Shown here: positions 22,607 through 33,963 of the stretch, in pieces
Layout: each line of letters opens with the position of its first letter
How positions within the stretch are numbered: position 1 is the stretch's first letter
DNA from: Escherichia sp. MOD1-EC7003
GTDB taxonomy: Bacteria > Pseudomonadota > Gammaproteobacteria > Enterobacterales > Enterobacteriaceae
DNA: 42,472 bases
Direction of reading: 5' to 3'
NCBI RefSeq assembly: GCF_002965065.1
Contig: NZ_PTRE01000051.1
Coordinates: forward strand, 1 to 42,472
Notes under the pieces: model-generated
What the model saw: only the letters and a program-made list of their open reading frames with translations
Databases searched by the model: none
Told to the model about the DNA's origin: nothing
Translations under genes and position numbers: made by a program

Positions 22607-23335
22607 ATGGAAGGCTGGCAGCGCGCATTTGTCCTGCATAGTCGCCCGTGGAGCGAAACCAGCCTGATGCTGGACGTCTTCACGGAGGAATCGGGTCGCG
22701 TGCGTCTGGTTGCCAAAGGCGCACGCTCTAAACGCTCGACTCTGAAAGGTGCATTACAGCCTTTCACTCCTCTCTTGCTTCGTTTCGGCGGGCGTGGCGA
22801 AGTCAAAACGCTGCGTAGTGCTGAAGCTGTCTCGCTGGCGCTGCCATTAAGCGGTATCACCCTTTACAGTGGTCTGTACATTAACGAACTTCTCTCCCGC
22901 GTGCTGGAATACGAGACGCGCTTCTCGGAACTCTTTTTCGATTACTTACACTGCATTCAGTCTCTGGCCGGTGCCACTGGTACGCCAGAACCCGCGCTGC
23001 GCCGCTTTGAACTGGCACTACTGGGGCATCTGGGTTATGGCGTCAATTTTACTCATTGCGCGGGTAGCGGCGAACCGGTGGATGACACCATGACGTATCG
23101 TTATCGCGAAGAGAAAGGTTTTATCGCAAGCGTCGTTATCGACAACAAAACCTTCACTGGAAGGCAGTTGAAAGCGTTACACGAGCGGGAATTTCCTGAC
23201 GCAGACACACTGCGCGCTGCGAAACGCTTTACCCGTATGGCGCTAAAGCCGTATCTTGGCGGTAAACCGTTAAAGAGCAGGGAACTGTTCCGGCAATTTA
23301 TGCCTAAGAGAACGGTGAAAACAAATAATGACTGA
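22607..23335 (+). CDS. recO: recombination mediator RecO
   Basis: A 242-residue protein that with RecR loads RecA onto SSB-coated single-stranded DNA in the RecF pathway and anneals complementary strands. An N-terminal OB fold (about 1-80, [20 protein letters not shown]) is followed by a helical domain. Two adjacent ATG codons occur. The one at 22607 gives the usual MEGWQ start and lies just outside the ERIC element, while the ATG at 22604 overlaps its end. The C-terminal VKTNND differs from VKTHYE remembered from K-12. Because an ERIC hairpin precedes it, translation no longer follows directly from era. Confidence 0.94.
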   Translation: MEGWQRAFVLHSRPWSETSLMLDVFTEESGRVRLVAKGARSKRSTLKGALQPFTPLLLRFGGRGEVKTLRSAEAVSLALPLSGITLYSGLYINELLSRVLEYETRFSELFFDYLHCIQSLAGATGTPEPALRRFELALLGHLGYGVNFTHCAGSGEPVDDTMTYRYREEKGFIASVVIDNKTFTGRQLKALHEREFPDADTLRAAKRFTRMALKPYLGGKPLKSRELFRQFMPKRTVKTNND

Positions 23336-23346
23336 TGAGGATTGTC

Positions 23347-24078
23347 ATGGCTGAATTACTATTAGGCGTCAACATTGACCATATTGCAACGCTGCGTAAC
23401 GCACGTGGTACTGCTTATCCGGATCCCGTGCAGGCGGCGTTTATTGCCGAGCAAGCGGGGGCAGATGGCATTACCGTGCATTTACGTGAAGATCGCCGCC
23501 ACATTACCGACCGCGATGTGCGCATTCTGCGTCAGACGCTGGATACCCGCATGAATCTGGAGATGGCAGTGACCGAAGAGATGCTGGCGATCGCCGTTGA
23601 GACGAAGCCTCATTTTTGCTGCCTGGTACCGGAAAAGCGTCAGGAAGTAACAACCGAAGGCGGCCTGGACGTTGCAGGTCAGCGTGACAAAATGCGCGAT
23701 GCCTGTAAACGTCTGGCTGATGCCGGGATTCAGGTTTCTCTGTTTATCGACGCCGATGAAGAGCAAATCAAAGCTGCGGCAGAGGTAGGCGCCCCGTTTA
23801 TCGAGATCCACACCGGTTGTTATGCTGATGCCAAAACTGAAGCTGAACAGGCGCAAGAGCTGGCACGCATTGCAAAAGCCGCGACCTTTGCTGCAAGCCT
23901 CGGTCTGAAAGTTAACGCCGGTCACGGTCTGACCTATCACAACGTGAAAGCCATTGCCGCCATCCCTGAGATGCATGAACTGAATATCGGTCATGCCATT
24001 ATTGGTCGTGCAGTGATGACCGGACTGAAAGATGCGGTGGCAGAAATGAAGCGCCTGATGCTGGAAGCGCGTGGCTAA
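23347..24078 (+). CDS. pdxJ: pyridoxine 5'-phosphate synthase
   Basis: A 243-residue TIM-barrel enzyme that condenses 1-deoxy-D-xylulose 5-phosphate with the PdxA product to give pyridoxine 5'-phosphate, the last ring-forming step of vitamin B6 synthesis. Conserved segments include [16 protein letters not shown], the HLREDRRHI active-site loop, EIHTGCYA and [10 protein letters not shown]. The ATG at 23347 gives the K-12 length; the longer frame overlaps recO. The stop overlaps the acpS start as TAATG. Confidence 0.97.
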   Translation: MAELLLGVNIDHIATLRNARGTAYPDPVQAAFIAEQAGADGITVHLREDRRHITDRDVRILRQTLDTRMNLEMAVTEEMLAIAVETKPHFCCLVPEKRQEVTTEGGLDVAGQRDKMRDACKRLADAGIQVSLFIDADEEQIKAAAEVGAPFIEIHTGCYADAKTEAEQAQELARIAKAATFAASLGLKVNAGHGLTYHNVKAIAAIPEMHELNIGHAIIGRAVMTGLKDAVAEMKRLMLEARG

Positions 24079-24458
24079 TGGCAATATTAGGTTTAGGCAC
24101 GGATATCGTAGAGATCGCTCGCATAGAAGCAGTGATCGCCCGATCCGGTGAGCGCCTGGCACGCCGCGTATTAAGTGATAACGAATGGGCTATCTGGAAA
24201 ACGCACCACCAGCCGGTGCGTTTTCTGGCGAAACGCTTTGCCGTAAAAGAAGCGGCGGCAAAAGCGTTTGGCACTGGGATCCGCAATGGTCTGGCGTTTA
24301 ATCAGTTTGAAGTATTCAACGATGAGCTCGGCAAGCCACGGCTGCGGTTGTGGGGCGAGGCATTAAAACTGGCAGAAAAGCTGGGTGTTGCAAATATGCA
24401 TGTGACGCTGGCCGATGAGCGCCACTATGCTTGTGCCACAGTAATTATTGAAAGTTAA
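24078..24458 (+). CDS. acpS: holo-acyl-carrier-protein synthase
   Basis: A 126-residue group I phosphopantetheinyl transferase that moves 4'-phosphopantetheine from CoA to the active-site serine of apo-ACP, making ACP usable for fatty acid synthesis. It forms a trimer. Magnesium ligands Asp9 (GLGTDIVE) and Glu58 ([14 protein letters not shown]) are present. It overlaps pdxJ by one base and ends the operon. A perfect hairpin terminator follows. Confidence 0.97.
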   Translation: MAILGLGTDIVEIARIEAVIARSGERLARRVLSDNEWAIWKTHHQPVRFLAKRFAVKEAAAKAFGTGIRNGLAFNQFEVFNDELGKPRLRLWGEALKLAEKLGVANMHVTLADERHYACATVIIES

Positions 24459-24476
24459 AAATAATACCGTTCACTT

Positions 24477-24524
24477 TAAAAAGTAAAACCCCCGAACTGG
24501 TAAGGAACGGGGGTTTTACTTTTT
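24477..24524. terminator. bidirectional terminator shared by acpS and ohsC
   Basis: AAAAAGTAAAACCCCCG and CGGGGGTTTTACTTTTT form a perfect long stem with A-runs and T-runs on both sides. It ends acpS transcription on the plus strand and ohsC on the minus strand. Confidence 0.93.
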
Positions 24525-24556
24525 AACTTTAATTTTGTGCAGCACGCACCCTCAAC
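24480..24556 (-). ncRNA. ohsC: OhsC antitoxin sRNA of shoB
   Basis: I recognise the acpS-yfhL gap as the shoB-ohsC locus. A minus-strand RNA starting at about 24556 and ending in the acpS/ohsC hairpin would be about 77 nt, the length I remember for OhsC. A plausible promoter lies upstream: -10 CATAAT at 24569-24564, with TTGTAA 18 bases before it. Its 5' part (complement of 24537-24555) can pair over 19 bases with the shoB leader copy at 24785-24803. One position is a G-U pair. OhsC is expected to block translation of the ShoB toxin. The exact ends are inferred. Confidence 0.75.
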
Positions 24557-24878
24557 AAGAGCGATTATGGATCAGGGCGGTTATCTTTTACAAGCAACTT
24601 GCAATCTTTATCATAAAAACTCGAGCCTTTACGAAGAACGCGATATTGATGGAAAGATTAACGTGACCGCCAATTCGTAAGTACATTAAAATTGGCTTCG
24701 TTATTGGCGATTTTGCTGTGCTTTACACCATGCCACAGAATTCCCCCATTGAAACGAGTGGTGTCGTCAACGCTCTGGTGTGGAGTGCAGCATGCACCCT
24801 CAATAACTCGCACGTTCAGTTTTGGGGAGATGTAAGGGCTAATCTGAACGGCTGCATTCCTTGTTTAAGGAAAAACGA
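24557..24878 (+). other. shoB leader region
   Basis: There is no long reading frame here. The region holds the divergent ohsC promoter, the shoB promoter (not located confidently) and the shoB mRNA leader. The leader includes GTGCAGCATGCACCCTCAA at 24785-24803, nearly identical to 24537-24555, where ohsC is read from the opposite strand. This long leader is typical of type I toxin mRNAs. Confidence 0.6.
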
Positions 24879-24959
24879 ATGACTGATTGCCGATACCTTA
24901 TTAAACGGGTCATCAAAATCATCATTGCTGTTTTACAGCTGATCCTTCTGTTCTTATAA
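24879..24959 (+). CDS. shoB: small toxic membrane protein ShoB
   Basis: A 26-residue hydrophobic peptide (MTDCRYLIKRVIKI...QLILLFL). After a short basic start nearly all residues are hydrophobic, so it should insert in the inner membrane. High ShoB is toxic and lowers membrane potential. It is the toxin of a type I toxin-antitoxin pair with the sRNA OhsC. TTAAGGAAAAACG supplies a ribosome binding site 6-8 bases before the ATG. A strong terminator follows. The gene is too short for ordinary ORF calling but is intact. Confidence 0.9.
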   Translation: MTDCRYLIKRVIKIIIAVLQLILLFL

Positions 24960-24975
24960 CACAAGGAAACGTACT

Positions 24976-25013
24976 TAAGGTGCGTCCGGTGAACCAGTCG
25001 GACGCACCTTTAA
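24976..25013 (+). terminator. terminator of shoB
   Basis: AAGGTGCGTCCG, loop of about 10 bases, CGGACGCACCTT followed by TAATAAAT. The stem is 12 bp and perfect. The tail is only moderately U-rich. Confidence 0.8.
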
Positions 25014-25076
25014 TAAATATAATAGCGCTATGGTTTCTCTATAAAATAATTAATACTCTACTTCCAGAGTAGAATA

Positions 25077-25373
<297 letters not shown>

Positions 25374-25392
25374 TTATACGCGCATTCTTTAC

Positions 25393-26241
25393 TCAGACCA
25401 GTTTTTTCACCAGTGCCTCGCTATGACGAATACGTTCTGGTGCCAGTTCCAGATCCTGCTGAATCAGCGCAATGAACAGCAAATCCGTTAACATTCCCTG
25501 AGCGTGACAAGCAGAGATTGAAGCGCTGTTTGTTGCTTGTTCTTCGGCAATGGTATACAGGCAATGAGAAGCACGCTGTTGCAGGGCATTGGGAGTAAAG
25601 CCGGTTATCGCCAACACCTTTCCACCCACTCGCAGCATCTCATCTGCCGCCAGGTTTAACTCGCGTCGTACACCGGTGTAGGAAATGGCTAATAACAGAT
25701 CGTCAGGGGACGACGCCTGTACTGTGGCGAGTAGCGCATGCATATCGCGTACTGCGGCGGCATTGAAGCCAATCTTCATCAGCTTCCAGGCAAAGTTTTG
25801 CGCCACCAGACCCGAAGCACCAATACCGGTCAGAATTATCCGCCGCGCAGAGCGCAACATTGCTACGGATTCATGCAGTTTCTCTTCACTATTAACGTTT
25901 AGCGTTGCGTACATGGCGGCAGTATTTTCTTTAATCAGTTTTTCGCCGACCAGCCGTAATGGATCATCACCGCGGATTTGGTTATGAATGGGCACGGAGG
26001 GAGATTCCGGCTGGCTTGCCAGCGCTTCACTCAACGCCAGCTTAAGTGCCGGAAAACCTTTATAGCCGAGTTTTTGCGCGAACTTCACGACGCTGGACTG
26101 ACTGACTCCGGCTTCGTTGGCCAGTTGCTGAGAGCTTAAATGGCGCGCCGTATCAGGTTGTAGCAGCAGATAATCTGCCAGTTTTTTATCACTCTGGGCA
26201 AGCCCCTGGTAACGCTGACGGATACGAAGTAAGCCGTTCAT
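25393..26241 (-). CDS. yfhH: MurR/RpiR-family transcriptional regulator YfhH
   Basis: A 282-residue regulator. The N-terminal helix-turn-helix (about 1-77, QQLANEAGVSQSSVVKFAQ) is of the RpiR type. The C-terminal SIS domain (about 120-260, RRIILTGIGASGLVAQNFAW and LLLAISYTGVRRE) normally binds a phosphosugar. The ligand and targets are unknown. I chose the ATG at 26241 because it is preceded by GAGGAAAG and gives the K-12 length; upstream codons would add 24 residues. It is divergent from pgpC. Confidence 0.88.
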   Translation of the reverse strand: MNGLLRIRQRYQGLAQSDKKLADYLLLQPDTARHLSSQQLANEAGVSQSSVVKFAQKLGYKGFPALKLALSEALASQPESPSVPIHNQIRGDDPLRLVGEKLIKENTAAMYATLNVNSEEKLHESVAMLRSARRIILTGIGASGLVAQNFAWKLMKIGFNAAAVRDMHALLATVQASSPDDLLLAISYTGVRRELNLAADEMLRVGGKVLAITGFTPNALQQRASHCLYTIAEEQATNSASISACHAQGMLTDLLFIALIQQDLELAPERIRHSEALVKKLV

Positions 26242-26449
26242 ATCTTTCCTCGCGATGAAATAATGGCGACAGCAGGCAATATGAGACACACGCGACTGAA
26301 TTTTATATTCCATTGCCGCTAATTTCCATGAATTAAAAATTCCAGTTAGCCATGATGCAGTCGATTGTTGCCGGAAAAGTGATCATCTATCTGTTAGGCT
26401 ATGTAGTAGCGAAAATTAATCAGGATGTTTCAGTCCAGAGGAGTATGGT

Positions 26450-27085
26450 TTGGCAACTCACGAGCGTCGTGTGGTGTTTTTTGACTTAGATGGAACATTA
26501 CATCAGCAGGATATGTTTGGCAGTTTTTTGCGCTATTTGCTGCGTCGTCAGCCGTTGAACGCATTACTTGTCCTGCCGCTGTTGCCAGCCATTGCCATGG
26601 CGTTATTGATAAAAGGTCGTGCGGCACGCTGGCCGATGAGCCTGCTTCTGTGGGGGTGCACTTTTGGTCACAGTGAAGCGCGTTTACAGGCGTTGCAGGC
26701 CGATTTCGTGCGCTGGTTTCGCGGCAATGTTACTGCCTTTCCACTGGTGCAGGAGCGTCTGACGACCTACCTGCTCAGTTCCGATGCTGATATCTGGTTG
26801 ATTACCGGTTCTCCACAGCCGCTGGTTGAAGCGGTCTATTTCGATACACCCTGGCTGCCGCGGGTGAATCTCATCGCCAGCCAAATTCAGCGTGGCTATG
26901 GTGGTTGGGTATTGACGATGCGTTGCCTCGGGCATGAAAAGGTCGCGCAGCTGGAGCGCAAATTAGGCACGCCGCTGCGGCTGTACAGTGGCTATAGTGA
27001 CAGTAATCAGGACAACCCACTGCTTTATTTCTGCCAGCATCGTTGGCGGGTAACTCCGCGCGGTGAACTCCAGCAACTGGAATAG
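26450..27085 (+). CDS. pgpC: phosphatidylglycerophosphatase C
   Basis: A 211-residue inner-membrane HAD-superfamily phosphatase that converts phosphatidylglycerol phosphate to phosphatidylglycerol. The nucleophile motif FFDLDGTL is near the N-terminus, followed by a hydrophobic segment (about 41-58, NALLVLPLLPAIAMALLI). Motif II is WLITGSPQPL and the acidic motif III is YSGYSDSNQDNPLL. The start is a TTG at 26450 with AGAGGAG about six bases upstream. It precedes tadA by 57 bp on the same strand. Confidence 0.92.
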   Translation: MATHERRVVFFDLDGTLHQQDMFGSFLRYLLRRQPLNALLVLPLLPAIAMALLIKGRAARWPMSLLLWGCTFGHSEARLQALQADFVRWFRGNVTAFPLVQERLTTYLLSSDADIWLITGSPQPLVEAVYFDTPWLPRVNLIASQIQRGYGGWVLTMRCLGHEKVAQLERKLGTPLRLYSGYSDSNQDNPLLYFCQHRWRVTPRGELQQLE

Positions 27086-27097
27086 AGTAAAGTATAG

Positions 27098-29199
<2,102 letters not shown>

Positions 29200-29364
29200 T
29201 TAGTTAATTCTCTGTGTCGTGCGCGTCCCAGCTTGAAAAAACGTAATAATAGTGAAAGGTTTACTCATAAATGAGCGGCATTTTGCGTAAACCTGCGCCA
29301 GTTGGCAACTTATTACAGCCATTGGCGGCACGCGTTGCTAATTCACAATGGTGATTTTATTTCG

Positions 29365-29403
29365 ACGCAAACGGTTTCGTCAGCGCATCAGATTCTTTAT
29401 AAT
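29365..29403 (+). promoter_or_regulatory. purL promoter with PurR operator
   Basis: ACGCAAACGGTTTCGT (29365-29380) is a PurR box close to the consensus ACGCAAACGTTTGCGT. It covers the -35 hexamer (29375-29380). A perfect TATAAT at 29398-29403 lies 17 bp downstream. PurR with hypoxanthine or guanine should block this promoter. Confidence 0.88.
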
Positions 29404-29459
29404 GACGCCCGTTTCCCCCCCCCCTTGGGTACACCGAAAGCTTAGAAGACGAGAGACTT

Positions 29460-32400
29460 ATGATGGAAATTCTGCGTGGTTCGCCTGCATTGTCGGCATT
29501 CCGAATCAACAAACTGCTGGCACGTTTTCAGGCTGCCAGGCTCCCGGTTCACAATATTTACGCCGAGTATGTCCATTTTGCTGACCTCAATGCGCCGTTA
29601 AACGATGATGAGCACGCACAACTTGAACGCCTGCTGAAATATGGCCCGGCACTCGCCAGCCACGCCCCGCAAGGCAAACTCCTGCTGGTGACCCCGCGTC
29701 CTGGCACCATCTCTCCCTGGTCTTCGAAAGCGACCGATATTGCCCATAACTGCGGGCTGCAACAGGTAAACCGCCTTGAGCGCGGCGTTGCTTACTATGT
29801 GGAAGCCGGTACGCTGACCAGTGAACAATGGCAGCAGGTTACCGCTGAACTGCACGACCGCATGATGGAAACGGTCTTTTTTGCTTTAGATGATGCGAAG
29901 CACCTGTTTGCACACCATCAACCGACCCCGGTCACCAGCGTTGATTTGCTGGGGCAGGGCCGTCAGGCGCTGATCGACGCTAACCTGCGTCTTGGCCTGG
30001 CACTGGCAGAAGATGAAATTGACTATCTGCAGGATGCTTTCACAAAGCTTGGTCGTAATCCAAACGACATCGAGCTGTATATGTTCGCCCAGGCGAACTC
30101 CGAGCACTGTCGCCACAAAATTTTTAACGCCGACTGGATTATCGACGGTGAACAGCAGCCGAAATCGCTGTTCAGGATGATCAAAAACACCTTCGAAACC
30201 ACGCCGGATCACGTACTTTCTGCTTATAAAGATAACGCCGCCGTAATGGAAGGTTCTGACGTGGGCCGTTACTTTGCCGACCACGAAACGGGCCGCTACG
30301 ATTTCCATCAGGAACCGGCGCACATTCTGATGAAAGTAGAAACCCACAACCACCCGACGGCGATTTCTCCGTGGCCGGGCGCGGCGACCGGTTCCGGCGG
30401 TGAAATCCGCGATGAAGGCGCCACCGGGCGCGGCGCTAAACCGAAAGCTGGTCTGGTCGGTTTCTCCGTATCCAACCTGCGAATTCCTGGCTTTGAACAG
30501 CCGTGGGAAGAAGATTTCGGTAAGCCTGAGCGCATTGTCACTGCGCTGGACATCATGACCGAAGGCCCGCTGGGTGGCGCGGCATTTAACAACGAATTTG
30601 GTCGTCCGGCACTGAACGGCTACTTCCGTACTTATGAAGAAAAAGTGAACAGCCACAACGGTGAAGAGCTGCGTGGTTATCACAAACCGATCATGCTGGC
30701 GGGCGGGATCGGCAACATTCGCGCCGATCACGTACAAAAAGGTGAGATCAATGTTGGTGCGAAGCTGGTTGTTCTCGGCGGCCCGGCAATGAACATCGGT
30801 CTTGGCGGGGGCGCGGCGTCTTCCATGGCGTCTGGTCAGTCTGATGCCGACCTCGACTTTGCTTCCGTACAGCGCGACAACCCGGAGATGGAACGTCGCT
30901 GTCAGGAAGTGATCGATCGTTGCTGGCAGCTTGGTGATGCCAACCCAATCCTGTTTATCCACGACGTTGGCGCAGGCGGTCTTTCTAACGCGATGCCGGA
31001 ACTGGTAAGCGACGGCGGGCGCGGCGGTAAATTTGAACTGCGCGATATCCTGAGCGACGAACCGGGCATGAGCCCGCTGGAAATCTGGTGTAATGAATCC
31101 CAGGAACGCTACGTGCTGGCGGTTGCTGCCGATCAATTACCGCTGTTTGACGAACTGTGCAAGCGTGAACGCGCACCCTACGCGGTGATTGGTGAAGCGA
31201 CTGAAGAACAGCATCTTTCTCTGCACGATCGTCATTTTGATAATCAGCCAATCGATTTGCCGCTGGATGTACTGCTTGGTAAAACGCCGAAGATGACCCG
31301 CGAAGTACAAACGCTGAAAGCGAAGGGCGATGCACTGGTTCGTGAAGGGATCACCATTGCAGACGCGGTGAAACGCGTGCTGCATCTACCGACCGTGGCA
31401 GAGAAAACCTTCCTGGTGACTATCGGTGACCGCAGCGTAACCGGCATGGTAGCGCGCGATCAGATGGTGGGGCCGTGGCAGGTGCCGGTCGCTAACTGCG
31501 CGGTTACTACCGCCAGCCTCGACAGCTACTACGGTGAAGCGATGGCAATTGGCGAACGTGCGCCAGTTGCGCTGCTGGATTTCGCCGCCTCGGCCCGTCT
31601 GGCGGTTGGTGAAGCGTTAACCAATATTGCCGCCACACAGATTGGCGATATCAAACGTATCAAACTATCTGCCAACTGGATGGCGGCGGCAGGCCACCCT
31701 GGTGAAGATGCGGGCCTGTATGAAGCCGTTAAAGCCGTGGGCGAAGAGCTTTGTCCGGCGCTGGGCCTGACGATCCCGGTGGGTAAAGACTCTATGTCGA
31801 TGAAAACCCGCTGGCAGGAAGGTAATGAAGAGCGCGAAATGACCTCGCCGCTGTCGCTGGTGATTTCTGCATTTGCCCGCGTGGAAGATGTACGTCATAC
31901 CATCACGCCTCAGCTTTCTACCGAAGATAACGCACTGCTGCTGATTGATTTGGGCAAAGGCAATAACGCGCTGGGTGCAACGGCGCTGGCACAGGTTTAT
32001 CGTCAACTTGGCGACAAACCGGCAGATGTACGTGATGTTGCCCAACTGAAAGGCTTCTATGACGCGATTCAGGCGCTGGTTGCACAGCGTAAGCTGCTCG
32101 CATACCACGACCGCTCTGATGGCGGCCTGCTGGTAACGCTGGCAGAAATGGCATTTGCTGGTCATTGCGGCATTGACGCGGATATCGCTACTCTGGGCGA
32201 GGATCGCCTGGCGGCGTTGTTTAACGAAGAGCTGGGTGCGGTGATTCAGGTTCGTGCCGCTGACCGTGAAGTGGTCGAAGCAGTACTGGCACAACATGGC
32301 CTTGCTGATTGCGTCCATTATGTTGGTCAGGCGGTTTCCGGTGACCGTTTTGTGATCACCGCCAACGGACAGGCGGTATTCAGCGAAAGCCGCACCACGT

Positions 32401-33347
32401 TGCGTGTCTGGTGGGCAGAAACTACCTGGCAGATGCAGCGCCTGCGTGACAATCCGGAGTGTGCCGACCAGGAGCATCAGGCGAAATCTAATGACGCCGA
32501 TCCTGGCCTGAATGTGAAACTGTCGTTCGATATCAACGAAGATGTGGCAGCACCGTATATTGCTACTGGCGCACGCCCGAAAGTTGCAGTGCTGCGTGAG
32601 CAGGGCGTGAACTCGCATGTTGAAATGGCGGCAGCTTTCCACCGTGCGGGCTTCGATGCTATCGACGTGCATATGAGTGACCTGCTGGCTGGGCGCACGG
32701 GCCTGGAGGATTTCCACGCCCTGGTCGCGTGCGGTGGTTTCTCCTACGGTGATGTGCTGGGGGCCGGTGAAGGTTGGGCGAAATCGATCCTGTTCAACAA
32801 CCGTGTGCGTGACGAATTCGCAACCTTCTTCCATCGTCCGCAAACGCTGGCGCTGGGGGTATGTAACGGTTGCCAGATGATGTCTAATCTGCGTGAACTG
32901 ATCCCGGGTAGCGAGTTGTGGCCACGTTTTGTGCGTAACACCTCCGATCGCTTTGAAGCGCGTTTCAGCCTGGTTGAAGTGACCCAAAGCCCGTCGTTGC
33001 TGTTGCAGGGGATGGTAGGCTCGCAGATGCCGATTGCTGTGTCTCATGGTGAAGGGCGCGTGGAGGTGCGCGATGCGGCGCATCTGGCGGCGCTGGAAAG
33101 CAAAGGGTTAGTGGCACTGCGCTATGTCGATAACTTCGGCAAAGTCACTGAAACCTATCCGGCTAACCCGAACGGTTCTCCGAACGGTATTACGGCGGTC
33201 ACGACTGAAAGCGGTCGAGTCACCATTATGATGCCGCACCCGGAACGTGTTTTCCGTACTGTCAGCAACTCCTGGCATCCGGAAAACTGGGGCGAGGACG
33301 GCCCGTGGATGCGCATTTTCCGCAATGCACGTAAACAGTTGGGTTAA
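29460..33347 (+). CDS. purL: phosphoribosylformylglycinamidine synthase
   Basis: A 1295-residue single-chain enzyme for the fourth step of purine synthesis: FGAR, glutamine and ATP give FGAM. The N-terminal PurS-like domain (about 1-140) and a linker are followed by the two-lobed AIR-synthetase-like ATP domain (about 220-980; segments [16 protein letters not shown] and [10 protein letters not shown]). The C-terminal class I glutaminase domain (about 1040-1295) has the nucleophile Cys1135 (GVCNGCQMM) and the His/Glu pair in [10 protein letters not shown]. The start is the first of two ATG codons (MMEIL). It is monocistronic under PurR, with a REP element and a terminator downstream. The length equals K-12, with only scattered substitutions. 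Confidence 0.98.
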   Translation: MMEILRGSPALSAFRINKLLARFQAARLPVHNIYAEYVHFADLNAPLNDDEHAQLERLLKYGPALASHAPQGKLLLVTPRPGTISPWSSKATDIAHNCGLQQVNRLERGVAYYVEAGTLTSEQWQQVTAELHDRMMETVFFALDDAKHLFAHHQPTPVTSVDLLGQGRQALIDANLRLGLALAEDEIDYLQDAFTKLGRNPNDIELYMFAQANSEHCRHKIFNADWIIDGEQQPKSLFRMIKNTFETTPDHVLSAYKDNAAVMEGSDVGRYFADHETGRYDFHQEPAHILMKVETHNHPTAISPWPGAATGSGGEIRDEGATGRGAKPKAGLVGFSVSNLRIPGFEQPWEEDFGKPERIVTALDIMTEGPLGGAAFNNEFGRPALNGYFRTYEEKVNSHNGEELRGYHKPIMLAGGIGNIRADHVQKGEINVGAKLVVLGGPAMNIGLGGGAASSMASGQSDADLDFASVQRDNPEMERRCQEVIDRCWQLGDANPILFIHDVGAGGLSNAMPELVSDGGRGGKFELRDILSDEPGMSPLEIWCNESQERYVLAVAADQLPLFDELCKRERAPYAVIGEATEEQHLSLHDRHFDNQPIDLPLDVLLGKTPKMTREVQTLKAKGDALVREGITIADAVKRVLHLPTVAEKTFLVTIGDRSVTGMVARDQMVGPWQVPVANCAVTTASLDSYYGEAMAIGERAPVALLDFAASARLAVGEALTNIAATQIGDIKRIKLSANWMAAAGHPGEDAGLYEAVKAVGEELCPALGLTIPVGKDSMSMKTRWQEGNEEREMTSPLSLVISAFARVEDVRHTITPQLSTEDNALLLIDLGKGNNALGATALAQVYRQLGDKPADVRDVAQLKGFYDAIQALVAQRKLLAYHDRSDGGLLVTLAEMAFAGHCGIDADIATLGEDRLAALFNEELGAVIQVRAADREVVEAVLAQHGLADCVHYVGQAVSGDRFVITANGQAVFSESRTTLRVWWAETTWQMQRLRDNPECADQEHQAKSNDADPGLNVKLSFDINEDVAAPYIATGARPKVAVLREQGVNSHVEMAAAFHRAGFDAIDVHMSDLLAGRTGLEDFHALVACGGFSYGDVLGAGEGWAKSILFNNRVRDEFATFFHRPQTLALGVCNGCQMMSNLRELIPGSELWPRFVRNTSDRFEARFSLVEVTQSPSLLLQGMVGSQMPIAVSHGEGRVEVRDAAHLAALESKGLVALRYVDNFGKVTETYPANPNGSPNGITAVTTESGRVTIMMPHPERVFRTVSNSWHPENWGEDGPWMRIFRNARKQLG

Positions 33348-33379
33348 GACATCGGCATTTCACGCAACGCATTGATTTT

Positions 33380-33415
33380 GTAGGCCGGATAAGGCGTTCA
33401 CGCCGCATCCGGCAT
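33380..33415. repeat. REP element after purL
   Basis: GTAGGCCGGATAAGGCG, then TTCA, then CGCCGCATCCGGCAT forms a typical REP palindrome between the purL stop and its terminator. Confidence 0.88.
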
Positions 33416-33443
33416 TAAAACCAACCACTCAGCCAATAATCAT

Positions 33444-33470
33444 CAGCTCCCAACTTCGGGAGCTTTTTTG
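33444..33470 (+). terminator. terminator of purL
   Basis: AGCTCCC, loop AACTTC, GGGAGCT followed by T6 is a clear intrinsic terminator. Confidence 0.9.
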
Positions 33471-33525
33471 TGTCTTTGACTGCTCCCCGCCCAATCGGTA
33501 AATTACGACAATGTAAGGTTTACCG

Positions 33526-33543
33526 TGTCGTTTATTGGCGACA
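33526..33543 (+). promoter_or_regulatory. GlrR binding site 1 upstream of glmY
   Basis: TGTC-GTTTATTGGC-GACA is a perfect match to the GlrR pattern TGTC-N10-GACA. It lies about 196 bases before the glmY start, suitable for a sigma-54 enhancer. Confidence 0.8.
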
Positions 33544-33588
33544 TTTAACTCATTGATTTTATTGTCAGTAATTGATTTTATCTTAATC

Positions 33589-33606
33589 TGTCTCTTTCAG
33601 GCGACA
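33589..33606 (+). promoter_or_regulatory. GlrR binding site 2 upstream of glmY
   Basis: TGTC-TCTTTCAGGC-GACA is a second perfect match to TGTC-N10-GACA, 63 bp (about six helical turns) after site 1, so on the same face of the DNA. Confidence 0.8.
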
Positions 33607-33694
33607 CAGTGGCTAATTTGCAGCCAAAGATAAACCAATTATAAATCCATAAAAACAACGTACAATCAGTGTGTTATCAAACTATTTTCTTTAT

Positions 33695-33710
33695 TGGCAT
33701 AGTTACTGCA
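33695..33710 (+). promoter_or_regulatory. sigma-54 promoter of glmY, overlapped by a sigma-70 -10
   Basis: TGGCATAGTTACTGCA has the GG and GC dinucleotides 10 bp apart expected for -24/-12, placing the start at about 33721-33722, the first base of glmY. CATAATAG, just after the -12, could serve as a sigma-70 -10. Overlapping sigma-54 and sigma-70 promoters are known for K-12 glmY. Confidence 0.8.
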
Positions 33711-33721
33711 TAATAGTAAGC

Positions 33722-33905
33722 AGTGGCTCATTCACCGACTTATGTCAGCCCCTTCGGGACGTGCTACATAAAATTCGAATGACGCACAACAAGGTGCCTG
33801 CCGTCCAACTTCTGATATCAGCTTAGCTATATCAACCATCGGGCGAAACGTCGAGTTAGGCACCGCCTTATTCCATAACCAGGCCGGGTAATTCCCGGCT
33901 TGGTT
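33722..33905 (+). ncRNA. glmY: small regulatory RNA GlmY
   Basis: The sequence begins AGTGGCTCATTCACCGACTT and ends in the terminator hairpin AACCAGGCCGGG/CCCGGCTTGGTT, matching the ~184-nt GlmY sRNA of E. coli. GlmY sequesters the adaptor RapZ, which spares the related sRNA GlmZ from RNase E. GlmZ then activates glmS and so raises glucosamine-6-phosphate for cell-wall synthesis. It lies between purL and glrK, the gene for the sensor of the system that controls it. Confidence 0.93.
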
Positions 33906-33963
33906 GTATCTGAACTTCCCCTCGGTTAGCATCAGGTTATTCGCGTCTGACGAGAGTAACACC

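Noticed and set aside
24477-24524. Inverted repeat considered as a transposon end
   Set aside because: The T-runs and position after acpS and at the ohsC end make a bidirectional terminator much more likely; no target duplication is seen.
29886-31136. 416-codon minus-strand open frame inside purL
   Set aside because: It is a shadow of the purL codon pattern; there is no start signal, it has arginine/phenylalanine-rich low-quality sequence, and purL is clearly real on the other strand.
31665-33083. 472-codon minus-strand open frame inside purL
   Set aside because: Antisense shadow of a long, codon-biased gene; no ribosome binding site, domain or family resemblance.
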